Assembly: GCA_003132405.1 (NCBI GenBank)
Contig: PKXQ01000108.1
Location: forward strand, 24,787 to 86,707
Direction: 5' to 3'
Length of the DNA: 61,921 nt
DNA from: Acidobacteriaceae bacterium
GTDB taxonomy: Bacteria; Acidobacteriota; Terriglobia; Terriglobales; Acidobacteriaceae
Under the pieces are notes generated by a model, which was not told the DNA's origin, made no database searches, and saw nothing but the letters and a program-made list of their open reading frames with translations. A program made the translations under genes and the position numbers. The stretch's first letter is position 1. Each line of letters begins with the position of its first letter. Positions 32,738 to 41,685 of this stretch are shown in pieces.

Positions 32738-34534
32738 ATGCCTACATCGCCGATTGCGGGGGACGAAGACCGTGTATTAACTGATCCGCCTCTCCTGCCC
32801 GGACTCCCTGGATTTGCCCGAAAATTTATTCCGCTCGATCAGGCTCGCGAACTCTATCAGCGTGTGCGCCAGGCGCCGCAAGGGTTTCAGTTAGAAGCCC
32901 TGCTGGATGATATGAAGGTCAAGCTCGAAGTGCACGCGGCCGACCTTAACCGCATCCCGGCCAAGGGCCCTCTGGTTGCTGTCGCCAATCATCCCTTGGG
33001 AGTGCTCGACGGCGTGGCTCTTACTGTCCTCCTTTCGCGTGTGCGTACAGATGTCAAGATACTTACCAACTCGCTGCTGGATGGCATCCCGGAACTGCAC
33101 CAGCATTGCATTTTTGTCGATCCCTTCAACTCTCCGTCGTCAACAGATAAAAATCTAAAGCCGTTGAAGCAGGCGCTAGCGTGGCTGCGTCAAGGCGGAG
33201 CGCTCGCCGTGTTTCCGGCCGGCGAAGTTTCGCAGTGGAATGTGCGCGAGGCGCAAGTGACCGATCCCACATGGAATAGCACCGCTGCACGACTGGCGCG
33301 CAAGACCGGAGCCAGCGCGCTCCCCGTGTACTTCTGCGGCCGCAACAGCGGAAGATTTCAGGTTCTAGGTTTGATCAATCCTCACCTGCGAACACTTTTT
33401 CTTTTGGCAGAATTTCTACAGCAGCGCGAAAAAAATGTAGAGATTCGCATCGGCAATGCGATTCCATCTGAATTGATCCAAAACCTCGACAATGACAACG
33501 AGGCGACCGAATATCTTCGCCTGCGGACCTACCTGCTGTCTTATCGCGGCAAGAAACCAATCTCGCTGCCCGCCAAAATGCGCGCCGTGCTACCGCACAA
33601 GCCGCAGGAAAAGATTACCGCGGAGGTTCCTGCGCGTTTCGTTATCGATGATATTGCGGCGCTTCCGCCGGAGCGCCTGCTCCTGGAGAATGCTGAATTT
33701 GCGGTGTACGCGGCCAGGGCGCCGGAACTGCCGCACGCTTTGGAAGAAGTCGGACGCCTCCGCGAAATTACCTTCCGCGCCGCCGGCGAAGGCACCGGAC
33801 GCACCACCGACCTCGATCGCTTCGACACCTATTACTGGCACCTGTTGCTTTGGAATAAAGAAAAGAAAGAAATCGCGGGAGCCTATCGAGCCGGCAATAC
33901 CGACGAGATCATCCGCGTCCATGGCATCAAGGGCCTATACACAAACACCGTGTTCCGCTATAACGAGCAGCTCTTTCTGAAGATCGGCTCCGCCCTGGAA
34001 CTGGGTCGCTCTTTTGTGCGTCCCGAATATCAGCGCCAGTATGCCCCATTGCTTTTGCTGTGGAAGGGGATTGCGCGCTTCGTGGCTGCGCATCCCGAGA
34101 CTCCCGTGTTATTTGGAGCCGTCAGCATCAGTAACGAATACAGCAGCGTGTCACGCGAAATGATCGTGCGTTATTTTGAGCAGCGCGAATCGGGCGGGGA
34201 GTTTGCTGACCTGATCCATGCGCGCACTCCATTCCGCGCTCCCAAGCTTCGCCGCTGGGATTGCGGCGCCCTCTGCAGTGCATTGCGCGATATCGACGAA
34301 CTCGCCGAGCCGATCTCTGACGTGGAAGAAGATGGTAAAGGCCTGCCCATCCTCCTTCGTCAGTACGCCAAGGTCGGAGGCCGGTTGGTGGGATTCAATC
34401 TCGACCGCAAGTTCTCTGACGTGGTCGATGGGCTGGTAATTGTAGACCTGCGCCAGACCGACGCCGCCGTGCTCGAGCGCTACATGGGCAAAGACGGCTA
34501 TGCGGGCTTCCGTCGCTTTCATCATTTAAATTAG
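32738..34534 (+). CDS. OlsF-like fused O-acyltransferase / N-acyltransferase
   Basis: A 598-residue bifunctional protein. Residues about 60-280 are a PlsC-type acyltransferase domain with the catalytic block VANHPLGVLDG, a His-x5-Asp spacing rather than the usual His-x4-Asp, and later FPAGEVSQW. Residues about 330-560 are a GNAT-like hemolysin/OlsB domain with LREITFRAAGEGTGRTTDLDRFD, LELGRSFVRPEYQ and LFGAVSISNEYSSVSREMI. This order matches OlsF, which makes ornithine lipids by N- and then O-acylation. Lipid identity is inference. No strong Shine-Dalgarno precedes ATG 32738. Confidence 0.8.
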   Translation: MPTSPIAGDEDRVLTDPPLLPGLPGFARKFIPLDQARELYQRVRQAPQGFQLEALLDDMKVKLEVHAADLNRIPAKGPLVAVANHPLGVLDGVALTVLLSRVRTDVKILTNSLLDGIPELHQHCIFVDPFNSPSSTDKNLKPLKQALAWLRQGGALAVFPAGEVSQWNVREAQVTDPTWNSTAARLARKTGASALPVYFCGRNSGRFQVLGLINPHLRTLFLLAEFLQQREKNVEIRIGNAIPSELIQNLDNDNEATEYLRLRTYLLSYRGKKPISLPAKMRAVLPHKPQEKITAEVPARFVIDDIAALPPERLLLENAEFAVYAARAPELPHALEEVGRLREITFRAAGEGTGRTTDLDRFDTYYWHLLLWNKEKKEIAGAYRAGNTDEIIRVHGIKGLYTNTVFRYNEQLFLKIGSALELGRSFVRPEYQRQYAPLLLLWKGIARFVAAHPETPVLFGAVSISNEYSSVSREMIVRYFEQRESGGEFADLIHARTPFRAPKLRRWDCGALCSALRDIDELAEPISDVEEDGKGLPILLRQYAKVGGRLVGFNLDRKFSDVVDGLVIVDLRQTDAAVLERYMGKDGYAGFRRFHHLN

Positions 34535-34684
34535 CGCTGTTCTTGCATTTCGCGATGAAGTGGCATGCTCCCGAGCGCTGCCCCTTTGCTAAATCTGCCA
34601 GCCTGTTGAACAATGAATAGTCAACTTGGTTGCGGCTGTGATTGCGAGTCGACCGCCGCGCCGGAAAATAAGCAAGGAGCCATC

Positions 34685-34894
34685 ATGCCTGCAACTGGAG
34701 AACTGATCCGCCACATGAATTACATCGACGACATCGCCACCACCCTGCGCCGCATCAGCGCCAGCATCCCGGCGATGACCAAGGAGGAGTGCGCGCGACT
34801 CGGCGAATATATCCGCAAGTCTGAGCCAAGCTACGAGAGCGTGGTGCAGCGCCTGGAGAGGGCCGGCAAAGAAAATAAAGAGGACAAAGACTAA
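34685..34894 (+). CDS. Small helical hypothetical protein (69 aa)
   Basis: A 69-residue soluble protein beginning MPATGELIRHMNYIDDIATT and ending in a charged tail KENKEDKD. AAGGAG lies 8 nt before ATG 34685, which fixes the start over an upstream in-frame ATG at 34613. Its stop is 3 nt before the 3-hydroxyacyl-CoA dehydrogenase start, so the two are co-transcribed. No family is recognised. Confidence 0.65.
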   Translation: MPATGELIRHMNYIDDIATTLRRISASIPAMTKEECARLGEYIRKSEPSYESVVQRLERAGKENKEDKD

Positions 34895-34897
34895 GGC

Positions 34898-35776
34898 ATG
34901 ACTGAAGTCCGCACCGTTGCCGTGATCGGCGCCGGTATTATGGGCCGAGGCATCGCGCATGCTGCCGCGCTTGGCGGCTACCGCACCATTCTCGAAGATC
35001 TTCTACCCAATGCTCTGCGCAAGGCAGAGACGGAAATCCGCGCCAACCTCGACAAGGCCGTCGAACTCGGCAAAGTCGACGCCGCCGAAGCCGATGCCGC
35101 TTTCGCGCGCATCGAATATGCCGGATCAGTCGATGAGGCCGCGCGCGAGGCCGATCTCGTCATCGAGGCCGTTCCCGAAGAGATGGAATCGAAGATTGAA
35201 ATCTTCACCATGCTCGACAAGATCTGCCGCCCGACAACCATTCTCGCGTCGAACACTTCATCGCTCAGCGTCACCGAAATTGCCAGCGTGACCTATCGCG
35301 CGAAGAAGTGTGTCGGCATGCATTTCTTCAATCCCGTGCACAAAATGAAGTTGCTGGAGATCGTGCGCGCACTTGAAACCGACGACGACACGCTGGCCGC
35401 CGTGGTCGAAGTCGGCAAGCGTATGCGCAAGGAAGTGGTCGTGATTCGCGAGTCGCCCGGCTTCGTCACCAGCCGCATCAATGCCATGATCGGCAACGAA
35501 GCTTTCTACATGCTCCAGGAAGGCGTCGCCAGCGCCGAAGACATCGACAAAGCGCTCAAACTCGGCCTCAATCATCCGATGGGGCCGTTTGAACTGGTCG
35601 ATCTGGTCGGCCTCGATACCCGCTTGCACATCCTCGAATACCTGCACAAATCTCTCGGCGAAAAATTTCGCCCCTGTCCGCTGCTCGTGCAGTACGTGAA
35701 AGCCGGAAGGTTGGGGCGGAAGTCGGGGCGGGGAGTATTTCAGTATCCCGAGGCGACATCGCTGACGACACGCTAA
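34898..35776 (+). CDS. 3-hydroxyacyl-CoA (3-hydroxybutyryl-CoA) dehydrogenase
   Basis: An NAD-dependent oxidoreductase of 292 residues acting on 3-hydroxyacyl-CoA in beta-oxidation or butyrate-type metabolism. The N-terminal Rossmann fold begins VAVIGAGIMGRGIAHAAALGGY. Catalytic-region motifs are ASNTSSLSVTEIA, GMHFFNPVHKMKLLEIV (catalytic His) and ESPGFVTSRI. The C-terminal domain has LGLNHPMGPFELVDLVGLD and GRKSGRGVFQYP. Single-domain length points to the Hbd/PaaH type rather than the fused FadB. Confidence 0.92.
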   Translation: MTEVRTVAVIGAGIMGRGIAHAAALGGYRTILEDLLPNALRKAETEIRANLDKAVELGKVDAAEADAAFARIEYAGSVDEAAREADLVIEAVPEEMESKIEIFTMLDKICRPTTILASNTSSLSVTEIASVTYRAKKCVGMHFFNPVHKMKLLEIVRALETDDDTLAAVVEVGKRMRKEVVVIRESPGFVTSRINAMIGNEAFYMLQEGVASAEDIDKALKLGLNHPMGPFELVDLVGLDTRLHILEYLHKSLGEKFRPCPLLVQYVKAGRLGRKSGRGVFQYPEATSLTTR

Positions 35777-35838
35777 TCTGCAGCGGTGAATTATAAACCT
35801 TAACTCTAGTGTAATTAGAATGTGTTAGTTGTAAGGAA

Positions 35839-35867
35839 TTGACTCATTATTATGAGTCATTTATACT
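35839..35867 (+). promoter_or_regulatory. VapBC-type promoter with palindromic operator
   Basis: TTGACT (35839-35844) and TATACT (35862-35867) are separated by exactly 17 nt. A perfect inverted repeat, TGACTCAT-TATT-ATGAGTCA (35840-35859), overlaps the -35 box and spacer; an extra ACTCAT half-site lies in the -10 region. This is the usual layout for autorepression by a ribbon-helix-helix antitoxin. The -10 box ends 6 nt before the antitoxin ATG, so transcription should start at the start codon itself. Confidence 0.75.
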
Positions 35868-35873
35868 CATCTC

Positions 35874-36131
35874 ATGGCTAAGAGACTGCAGGTCATTCTT
35901 CAAGATCCAGACTATCTGGAGATTCAACGCATGGCGCGGTTGCGCCGCATGTCGATTGCCGAGTGGGTTCGTCAGGCGCTCGACGTGGCGCGACGGCGGG
36001 AGCCGCTCGGCGGCATTGGCAAGAAGCTCGAAGTGATCCGCGCTGCTGCCAAATACGAATATCCGGTCAGTGATATTGGCGGAATGTTGGCGGAGATTGA
36101 AAAAGGATATCTCCCGGACGCGCCGGAGTGA
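35874..36131 (+). CDS. Ribbon-helix-helix antitoxin
   Basis: An 85-residue protein. The N-terminal RHH DNA-binding segment is [37 protein letters not shown]. The C-terminal 35 residues would wrap the toxin. It overlaps the PIN-domain toxin by 4 nt (GTGA) and is preceded by a palindromic operator, so it is expected to repress its own operon and neutralise the toxin. No Shine-Dalgarno is present, consistent with a leaderless message. Confidence 0.8.
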   Translation: MAKRLQVILQDPDYLEIQRMARLRRMSIAEWVRQALDVARRREPLGGIGKKLEVIRAAAKYEYPVSDIGGMLAEIEKGYLPDAPE

Positions 36132-36523
36132 TACTCGTCGACTCCAACGTCCCTATGTATCTGGTCGGCGCGTCGCATCCACATAAGAGCGACACTTTAA
36201 GATTGCTTGAGAGAGTGGTCAACGACCGTCAGCGATTGGTCACGGACGCTGAGGTCCTGCAGGAGATACTTCATCGTTATGTCGCCATCAACCGACGCGA
36301 CGCCATCCAACCAGCCTTTGACGCATTGCTCGGCATCGTCGATCAGGTATTGGCGATAGATCAAAAGATCTTGGAACGTGCGAAAGGGATTGTCCTGGGA
36401 TATCGGCAGTTATCTGCTCGCGACGCGATTCATCTAGCCGTGATGGAGCACCATGGAATTGAGACGATCCTGACATTCGATTTCGGATTTGATGGCTTTC
36501 CCGGCGTTACGCGCCTGTCTTAG
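36128..36523 (+). CDS. PIN-domain ribonuclease toxin (VapC family)
   Basis: A 131-residue PIN domain. Acidic active-site residues are visible as Asp in [11 protein letters not shown], Glu in [12 protein letters not shown], Asp in [11 protein letters not shown] and Asp in [14 protein letters not shown]. Such toxins cleave RNA, often tRNA or rRNA loops. The start is GTG 36128, overlapping the antitoxin stop, which enforces coupled synthesis. Length is typical of the family. Confidence 0.88.
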   Translation: MILVDSNVPMYLVGASHPHKSDTLRLLERVVNDRQRLVTDAEVLQEILHRYVAINRRDAIQPAFDALLGIVDQVLAIDQKILERAKGIVLGYRQLSARDAIHLAVMEHHGIETILTFDFGFDGFPGVTRLS

Positions 36524-36556
36524 TCTCGAGTCAGTCGTAACACCTGTGAGTCAAGT

Positions 36557-37507
36557 CTACTCACTGGCGAGCGCTTTGGTATCCCCGTAATAAGAATTCG
36601 GGGTCAGCAGTATCCGCGATGACGGATAGTCGAAGGTGATGGTAAATCGTCGCAGAATCTCACTCCCTATCAGTTTGCTGGTCGCATCAGTTCCGCCACA
36701 ACAGGCCACCAGCGGACCAACGACTGTGTAACGTCCTAGCCGAAAAGATGTGGCTCGCGCGGTGGCACCTTGAACTTCTGCGCCCAGGCCTACGCCGCTT
36801 TTACTCGGCACGCGCGATTGCAGCGTCATCACGATAGGATGGTCGACTGCATCGCTCGATCCGCTGTCGATCAGAAAGCTATCTTGCACGGTGACGGGAC
36901 CGGGCAATACCAGCTCTCCTTTCACAAAGGGCCATTTATCGCGCAGTTCGATGGGCAGGACCTGCGCGGCATCGTCGGGATGGAATGCCTCCGGCAACGT
37001 CAGCGTCAGTTTCTTGGCGGCATAATCCACGGCAATTACAAATCGGCTTAATAAAGGGTAGCCGATAATGCCATCCACTTTTCCGCCGTCGACTGCTTCC
37101 AGCGGTTGCAGGTCGGCAGTCGACAAATCGTAGCCGGCGCTTTCTACTCCGGGCAGCGCGATGTTGACGTCGTGAATGAATTCGATTGGAATACGTCCGG
37201 CCCCAGCGCCTTGCAGCGAGCCGCTTCCGCTTGCCTTCAGGCCCAAGTCGGCGGCGAGCTTGCGGTCGATCAGAATTCTGGTCGAGCCGGTGTCAAGGGC
37301 GAACGACAAAGGCCTCGACCCGTTGATGCGGAGGGGAAGAAAGATCAACCCTTCGCGCCACTCGAATGCAAAAGTCGACGTCTTCGCCTCGCCAGAAAAA
37401 ATGGCCTTGCCGGTCGCGGACGAGGTTTGGGCTTGCGATAGAGCGGAAAGCATCGCTAGCGCCATAACCGGCAACGCGAGTCTGGAGAGAAGGCGAAAAC
37501 TCATCAT
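36557..37507 (-). CDS. Secreted retropepsin-like aspartyl protease domain protein
   Basis: A 316-residue exported protein: signal peptide (LALPVMALAMLSALSQAQ), then two aspartyl-protease-type halves. The first has FALDTGSTRILIDRKLAADLGL and DGIIGYPLL; the second has FLIDSGSSDAVDH and LIGSEILRRFTITFDY. Both D-[TS]-G motifs are kept, so one chain could form the complete two-Asp active site. Substrate is unknown. Starts ATG 37507 and 37504 are both possible; a TTG at 37510 also exists. No Shine-Dalgarno. Confidence 0.75.
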   Translation of the reverse strand: MMSFRLLSRLALPVMALAMLSALSQAQTSSATGKAIFSGEAKTSTFAFEWREGLIFLPLRINGSRPLSFALDTGSTRILIDRKLAADLGLKASGSGSLQGAGAGRIPIEFIHDVNIALPGVESAGYDLSTADLQPLEAVDGGKVDGIIGYPLLSRFVIAVDYAAKKLTLTLPEAFHPDDAAQVLPIELRDKWPFVKGELVLPGPVTVQDSFLIDSGSSDAVDHPIVMTLQSRVPSKSGVGLGAEVQGATARATSFRLGRYTVVGPLVACCGGTDATSKLIGSEILRRFTITFDYPSSRILLTPNSYYGDTKALASE

Positions 37508-37588
37508 CAAAATAGTCGCATAAGAAGATCGTGAGCAATGAAAGCCGGGAAGGCATTTCGATCGACGAAACGCCTTCGCGGTACGCCG

Positions 37589-38680
37589 CTATTGATTAAT
37601 ATCCTGCTTCGATTCCAACCGCTTCTCCAAGCCATCCAGATAGCTCTTCTGGCTCTCTGGAGCGGCGGCTATCGACAATTGCATCTCTTTTGCTGCTTCG
37701 TCAAACTTTCCCTGCGCGGAATACATGCGGGCCAATCCCGTATGCACGAACCACTGGTCGGGATGTTTTTTCGCATTCTCGCGGAAGATTGCAAAGGCTT
37801 CTTCATTGCGTTTTTCGCCGATCAACTGGCGAGCGTAACCATGCATCTGCAGCGGCGTGGCAAATTCCAGCGCCTTCTTTTGTGCGACGGCGGCTTCGTC
37901 TTTCCGATTGAGCGCCGTCAGCACTTTCGCCTTCGTCGTCTCGTTGTCAAAGCGATCTTCATTCTCGATCGACTTGTTGGCAAAAGCGAGTGCCTCATCG
38001 AGATTGATTTTCTCCGCGAGCATATAGTTCGCGGCTTCGTCCCAGCTTATCCAAGTGTACTGCGACAGATTGCGCAGCTGTTTCTTCAGACTAGCGTCAA
38101 CCACGCTATGCACGTCGACGGAAACCTTAAACGGCACGGCGATCTTCTCCCACTCCAGTTCAACCACCGCCGAATCTGGCTTCAGGTCGTCGAAGTCGTA
38201 GGTCAGAGCATTGTGCATGTCGGCCGGCTTCGGCTTCACCGTAACGCGCAGCGCGTCTTCTTTTTCGTCGTAAGTGAAAGCGCCCCACGAAGTCGAATTC
38301 TTCGAAAAAATAATCGTCCATTCGTCGGCGTTCGGGATCATGTGCAATCCGTAAGTACCCCTGTCGAGCGGCTTGCCTTCGATCATGACCGGATCGCTAA
38401 AGGTGATCGTCGTGTTGATGTTGGCCCCGGCGCGCCAGACTTTGCCATAAGGAACGAGATCGCCCCAAACCTTGCGATCGTTCACCAGCGGCCGGTGATA
38501 GTTGATGGTGACGTCGGTGATACCAATGCGCTGCGTAATCTCCGCCCGCTGGCTTTGCAGAGGCAGATCGAGTACGAACGATTGTGCCGGGCTGATTGCC
38601 GGCAGGGCTGCCGTTAGAAGGCAGAACAGGAATCCTCGGGATGCTGCGCGAAACATTTCTCGAAACGTATCTCGAAACAT
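37589..38680 (-). CDS. DUF2911 and TPR-containing exported protein
   Basis: A 363-residue protein with a signal peptide (FLFCLLTAALPAISPAQ). A DUF2911 domain follows at about residues 35-185, with ITDVTINYHRPLVNDRKVWG, YGKVWRAGAN and GTYGLHMIPNADEWTIIF. TPR-like helical repeats lie at about 215-350. ATG 38680 is chosen because AAGGAGG lies 8 nt upstream; a longer open frame to 38983 is non-coding in appearance. It is downstream of and divergent from the MacB-type permeases. The function of DUF2911 is unknown. Confidence 0.82.
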   Translation of the reverse strand: MFRDTFREMFRAASRGFLFCLLTAALPAISPAQSFVLDLPLQSQRAEITQRIGITDVTINYHRPLVNDRKVWGDLVPYGKVWRAGANINTTITFSDPVMIEGKPLDRGTYGLHMIPNADEWTIIFSKNSTSWGAFTYDEKEDALRVTVKPKPADMHNALTYDFDDLKPDSAVVELEWEKIAVPFKVSVDVHSVVDASLKKQLRNLSQYTWISWDEAANYMLAEKINLDEALAFANKSIENEDRFDNETTKAKVLTALNRKDEAAVAQKKALEFATPLQMHGYARQLIGEKRNEEAFAIFRENAKKHPDQWFVHTGLARMYSAQGKFDEAAKEMQLSIAAAPESQKSYLDGLEKRLESKQDINQ

Positions 38681-39044
38681 AGGCAACGCCTCCTTCAATG
38701 TGTCGATGTAGATCAATCGCAAATTTTGTCGAAAAGGGCCCGCGGATCGAGGGCCCACCCTGGTCGGCGGGTTAGACGTGCTGCGGCTGTATAAGTGAGC
38801 GCCAACACCGGCACTACTCTGCATCTCGTCGTCCCCATCCGCTTCGAACTGCTTTTCGACCTCCGTTTTATAAGGCCGGCGGAAAGGTGCGCCGTCTGCT
38901 AACCCCCTGTTATTTTGGGCGTCTAATTCTCCAGGAAGAGTGTGTCTTTTTGCGGAACCTGCTGCCTCCTTCTTTCGTATCAATTAACAGACGGTAGAGC
39001 CAACTGTGCCCAAACCGGGTCACAACGCGCTTTGGATTTAAATT
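38681..39044. other. Intergenic region without a supported gene
   Basis: The 364-nt gap between two divergent genes. It contains two GGGCCC blocks around a GCGGATCGA core near 38740-38756 and AT-rich sequence (TTTAAATT) immediately before ATG 39045. No gene, RNA or clear promoter pair is supported. Confidence 0.5.
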
Positions 39045-40292
39045 ATGCGGATGCTCATAGAAATCGTTCGCCAGTCGCTGGCCACCCTCTGGGCGCATAA
39101 GCTACGCTCGTTTCTCACCATGTTCGGCATAGCCTGGGGAGTGGGATCGCTGCTGCTGTTAGTGGGCCTCGGCGAGGGCTTCCGCAGCGGTCAGGCCAAG
39201 CAACTTAAGAATCTTGGACAGGACATCATGTTCACCTTCCCCGGCCGCATCCCGGCCGTCGAAGGCAGCACGCAATCCGGCCGCACTTATCACTTTACTT
39301 ACGCGGATTATCTTGCCATCCGCAGCGAGGCGCCCACGCTCAAGTATCTTTCGCCGGTGCTCAATCGCGAAGATATTCGCGCCGTCAGCGATTATGGTTC
39401 GACCAATGGGCAGGTTTTCGGCGTGGCGCCCGAGTATAACCAGATTCGCAATATTCCCGTAGGCCCGGGCCGCTGGTTCAACGATGAGGACAATACTGAA
39501 ACCCGCCGCGTGGCCGTCGTCGGTTGGGAACTACTGAAGAACATTTTCCCCGGACGCCCCGCTGTGGGCTCGCCCATTCTGCTCAACGGCATTCGCTTCG
39601 AAATCATCGGCGTGCTCAGCAAAGTTGGCCAGGACGGCAATAATGGCACGAACGCACGTATCTTTATTCCTATTGAGACGATGCGTAATCTGTTCCGGCT
39701 CAAGGATCAGAACAGCGAAGATGCAATCTCGTTTCTCAACTACCGCCCGCTGACGCCCAGCGGAAATCTCGCGGCGAAAGAGGAAGTCCACGACATACTC
39801 GCCCGCCGTCACGGATTCGATCCGAAGCTTACTGAGTCCTTCGAAGACTGGGACACGATCGAAGACAATAAGCGTGTTGCCAAAATCTTCGACGGCATGG
39901 ACTATTTTCTGGGCGTGGTCGGAGTGATCACGCTCGCTCTCGGCGCCATCGGCATCATCAACATCATGCTGGTCTCAGTCACCGAGCGCACCCGCGAGAT
40001 CGGTCTACGTAAGGCGCTTGGAGCGACGCATCGCGCGATTCTGACCCAGTTTTTCGTGGAAGGCGCATTCTTGACGGCCTTAAGCGGCGGCATAGGCTTG
40101 GCCATTACTACCGCTTTAGTCACGCTTCTGGCGGCCTTACCCGCGCCCGAAGGATTTGACACGCCGCGCATTGTTCCATCATCAGCGGCCATCGCCATTC
40201 TCTCGTTGGCATTCGCCGGAATAGCGGCGGGCCTTTATCCCGCGCGGCAGGCCGCGTTGCTCCAGCCCGTCGAGGCTTTGCGGCAGGAATAA
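39045..40292 (+). CDS. MacB/FtsX-type ABC transporter permease
   Basis: A 415-residue permease: an N-terminal membrane helix (LRSFLTMFGIAWGVGSLLLLVGLG), a large periplasmic MacB_PCD domain, and an FtsX-type C-terminal bundle with GIINIMLVSVTERTREIGLRKALGAT. These proteins are mechanotransmission permeases for efflux or lipoprotein traffic rather than pores. No ATP-binding subunit is adjacent. A similar permease follows after 12 nt, so the pair likely forms a heterodimer. Confidence 0.85.
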   Translation: MRMLIEIVRQSLATLWAHKLRSFLTMFGIAWGVGSLLLLVGLGEGFRSGQAKQLKNLGQDIMFTFPGRIPAVEGSTQSGRTYHFTYADYLAIRSEAPTLKYLSPVLNREDIRAVSDYGSTNGQVFGVAPEYNQIRNIPVGPGRWFNDEDNTETRRVAVVGWELLKNIFPGRPAVGSPILLNGIRFEIIGVLSKVGQDGNNGTNARIFIPIETMRNLFRLKDQNSEDAISFLNYRPLTPSGNLAAKEEVHDILARRHGFDPKLTESFEDWDTIEDNKRVAKIFDGMDYFLGVVGVITLALGAIGIINIMLVSVTERTREIGLRKALGATHRAILTQFFVEGAFLTALSGGIGLAITTALVTLLAALPAPEGFDTPRIVPSSAAIAILSLAFAGIAAGLYPARQAALLQPVEALRQE

Positions 40293-40304
40293 CACGGATA
40301 GATT

Positions 40305-41543
40305 ATGCTTCTTGAACTCGCCCGCCAGGCCTACAACGCGCTCAAGTACAATCGCCGCCGAAGCGTCCTCACCATGCTCGGCATGGCATGGGGCATCGCC
40401 ACGGTTGTGCTGCTGCTCGCCTATGGCGCAGGGTTCGAGCGCGGTCTCTGGGTCGCTTTCCGCTCCTGGGGCACGAACCTGGTCTTCATCTTTCCCGGAC
40501 GCACTTCGCTGCAAGCTGGCGGCACCAAGGCTGGCAGCGAGATCAAGCTCACCGTCAACGATCTCGACTACCTTCAGGCAGAAGTGCCTCTGATCAAGCG
40601 CATTTCGCCCGAGGCGTTCAAACAAAGTACCGTCGCCTTCGGCACGCGGAGCGGCAGTTACGGCATCAGCGGAGTCTATCCCTACTATTCGCACATGCGC
40701 CGCATCGACGTCGAAGCCGGCAGTTTCTTCACCGACCTCGACGAAAACACGCGCAGCCGCGTCGCCATACTCGGCGCGGATGTGAAGAAAAAATTATTTT
40801 CGGGCGAGAACGCCCTCGGCGAAAAGGTGCGAGTCGACGGCATCTCCTACGAAGTGATTGGCGTCCTCAAACGCGTTATCCAAAACGGCGACGACAACAT
40901 GAACGGCAAAGTATATATTCCGTTTAGCTCCATGAACGACCTCACCAATACTTATTACCTAAACGCTATTGCCATGGAATATGAAGGCGACCACGAGAAG
41001 GTTGCCGAAGCCGTGCGCCGGTCGATGGCTTTTCACCACGACTTCGATCCCAAAGATAAGCGCGCCATCTTTGTCTTCGACGTTTTCGCCGATTTGCTCG
41101 ATCTGCGCGTGATCACCACCGGCATCAAGATTCTGTTGGGATTCATCGGGTTGCTCACGCTCGGCATTGGCGGCGTCGGGCTGATGAATATCATGCTGGT
41201 GTCCGTTACCCAACGCACCCGCGAGATCGGCGTCGAAAAAGCACTCGGCGCCCGCGGATGGCACATCCTCGTCCAGTTCCTCGCAGAGGCTTTGGCTATC
41301 ACGCTTCTCGGCGGGATTGCAGGCGTGCTTCTCGCCTACCTCGTCTCTTGGTCGGTCGGATCGCTCACCCTGTGGAGCGCCTTCGTGGAGAATGGCACGG
41401 AAGGCGACATTCATCTCACCATCGATTCCACCACGCTGCTGGCCTCGACCGTGATTCTGGGTTTCGTCGGCATCATCAGCGGAATGCTTCCCGCCATCAA
41501 AGCCTCTAGGCTGGACCCTATCGAAGCCCTGCGCTACGAGTAG
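40305..41543 (+). CDS. MacB/FtsX-type ABC transporter permease (second of pair)
   Basis: A 412-residue paralogue of the preceding permease with the same plan: helix 1 in RRSVLTMLGMAWGIATVVLLLAYGAGF, a periplasmic domain, and GLMNIMLVSVTQRTREIGVEKALGARG before the last helices. It ends in ASRLDPIEALRYE, the usual terminal signature. It starts 12 nt after its neighbour and is co-transcribed. An inverted repeat and terminator-like hairpin follow its stop. Confidence 0.85.
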   Translation: MLLELARQAYNALKYNRRRSVLTMLGMAWGIATVVLLLAYGAGFERGLWVAFRSWGTNLVFIFPGRTSLQAGGTKAGSEIKLTVNDLDYLQAEVPLIKRISPEAFKQSTVAFGTRSGSYGISGVYPYYSHMRRIDVEAGSFFTDLDENTRSRVAILGADVKKKLFSGENALGEKVRVDGISYEVIGVLKRVIQNGDDNMNGKVYIPFSSMNDLTNTYYLNAIAMEYEGDHEKVAEAVRRSMAFHHDFDPKDKRAIFVFDVFADLLDLRVITTGIKILLGFIGLLTLGIGGVGLMNIMLVSVTQRTREIGVEKALGARGWHILVQFLAEALAITLLGGIAGVLLAYLVSWSVGSLTLWSAFVENGTEGDIHLTIDSTTLLASTVILGFVGIISGMLPAIKASRLDPIEALRYE

Positions 41544-41563
41544 GCAGGAGCGGGTGACAGGTC

Positions 41564-41625
41564 ACAGGTGACAGCCGTGAGGAAGACAAGCGGGTCGCGC
41601 CGCCGGCGCTTTTCCTGTCACCTGT
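41564..41625 (+). terminator. Inverted repeat enclosing a terminator hairpin
   Basis: ACAGGTGACAG (41564-41574) pairs exactly with CTGTCACCTGT (41615-41625). Between them GCGCC-GCC-GGCGC followed by TTTT (41597-41613) forms a small intrinsic terminator. It closes the permease operon. Confidence 0.65.
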
Positions 41626-41685
41626 AACCTACCACCTGTCCCCTTGCCCCATGTGCTATATTTCTCCCAAAGTTTAGGAGGCTTC

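Noticed and set aside
37538..38617. 359-codon plus-strand open frame
   Set aside because: Antisense to the DUF2911/TPR gene, which has a signal peptide and an AAGGAGG start; composition is not protein-like.
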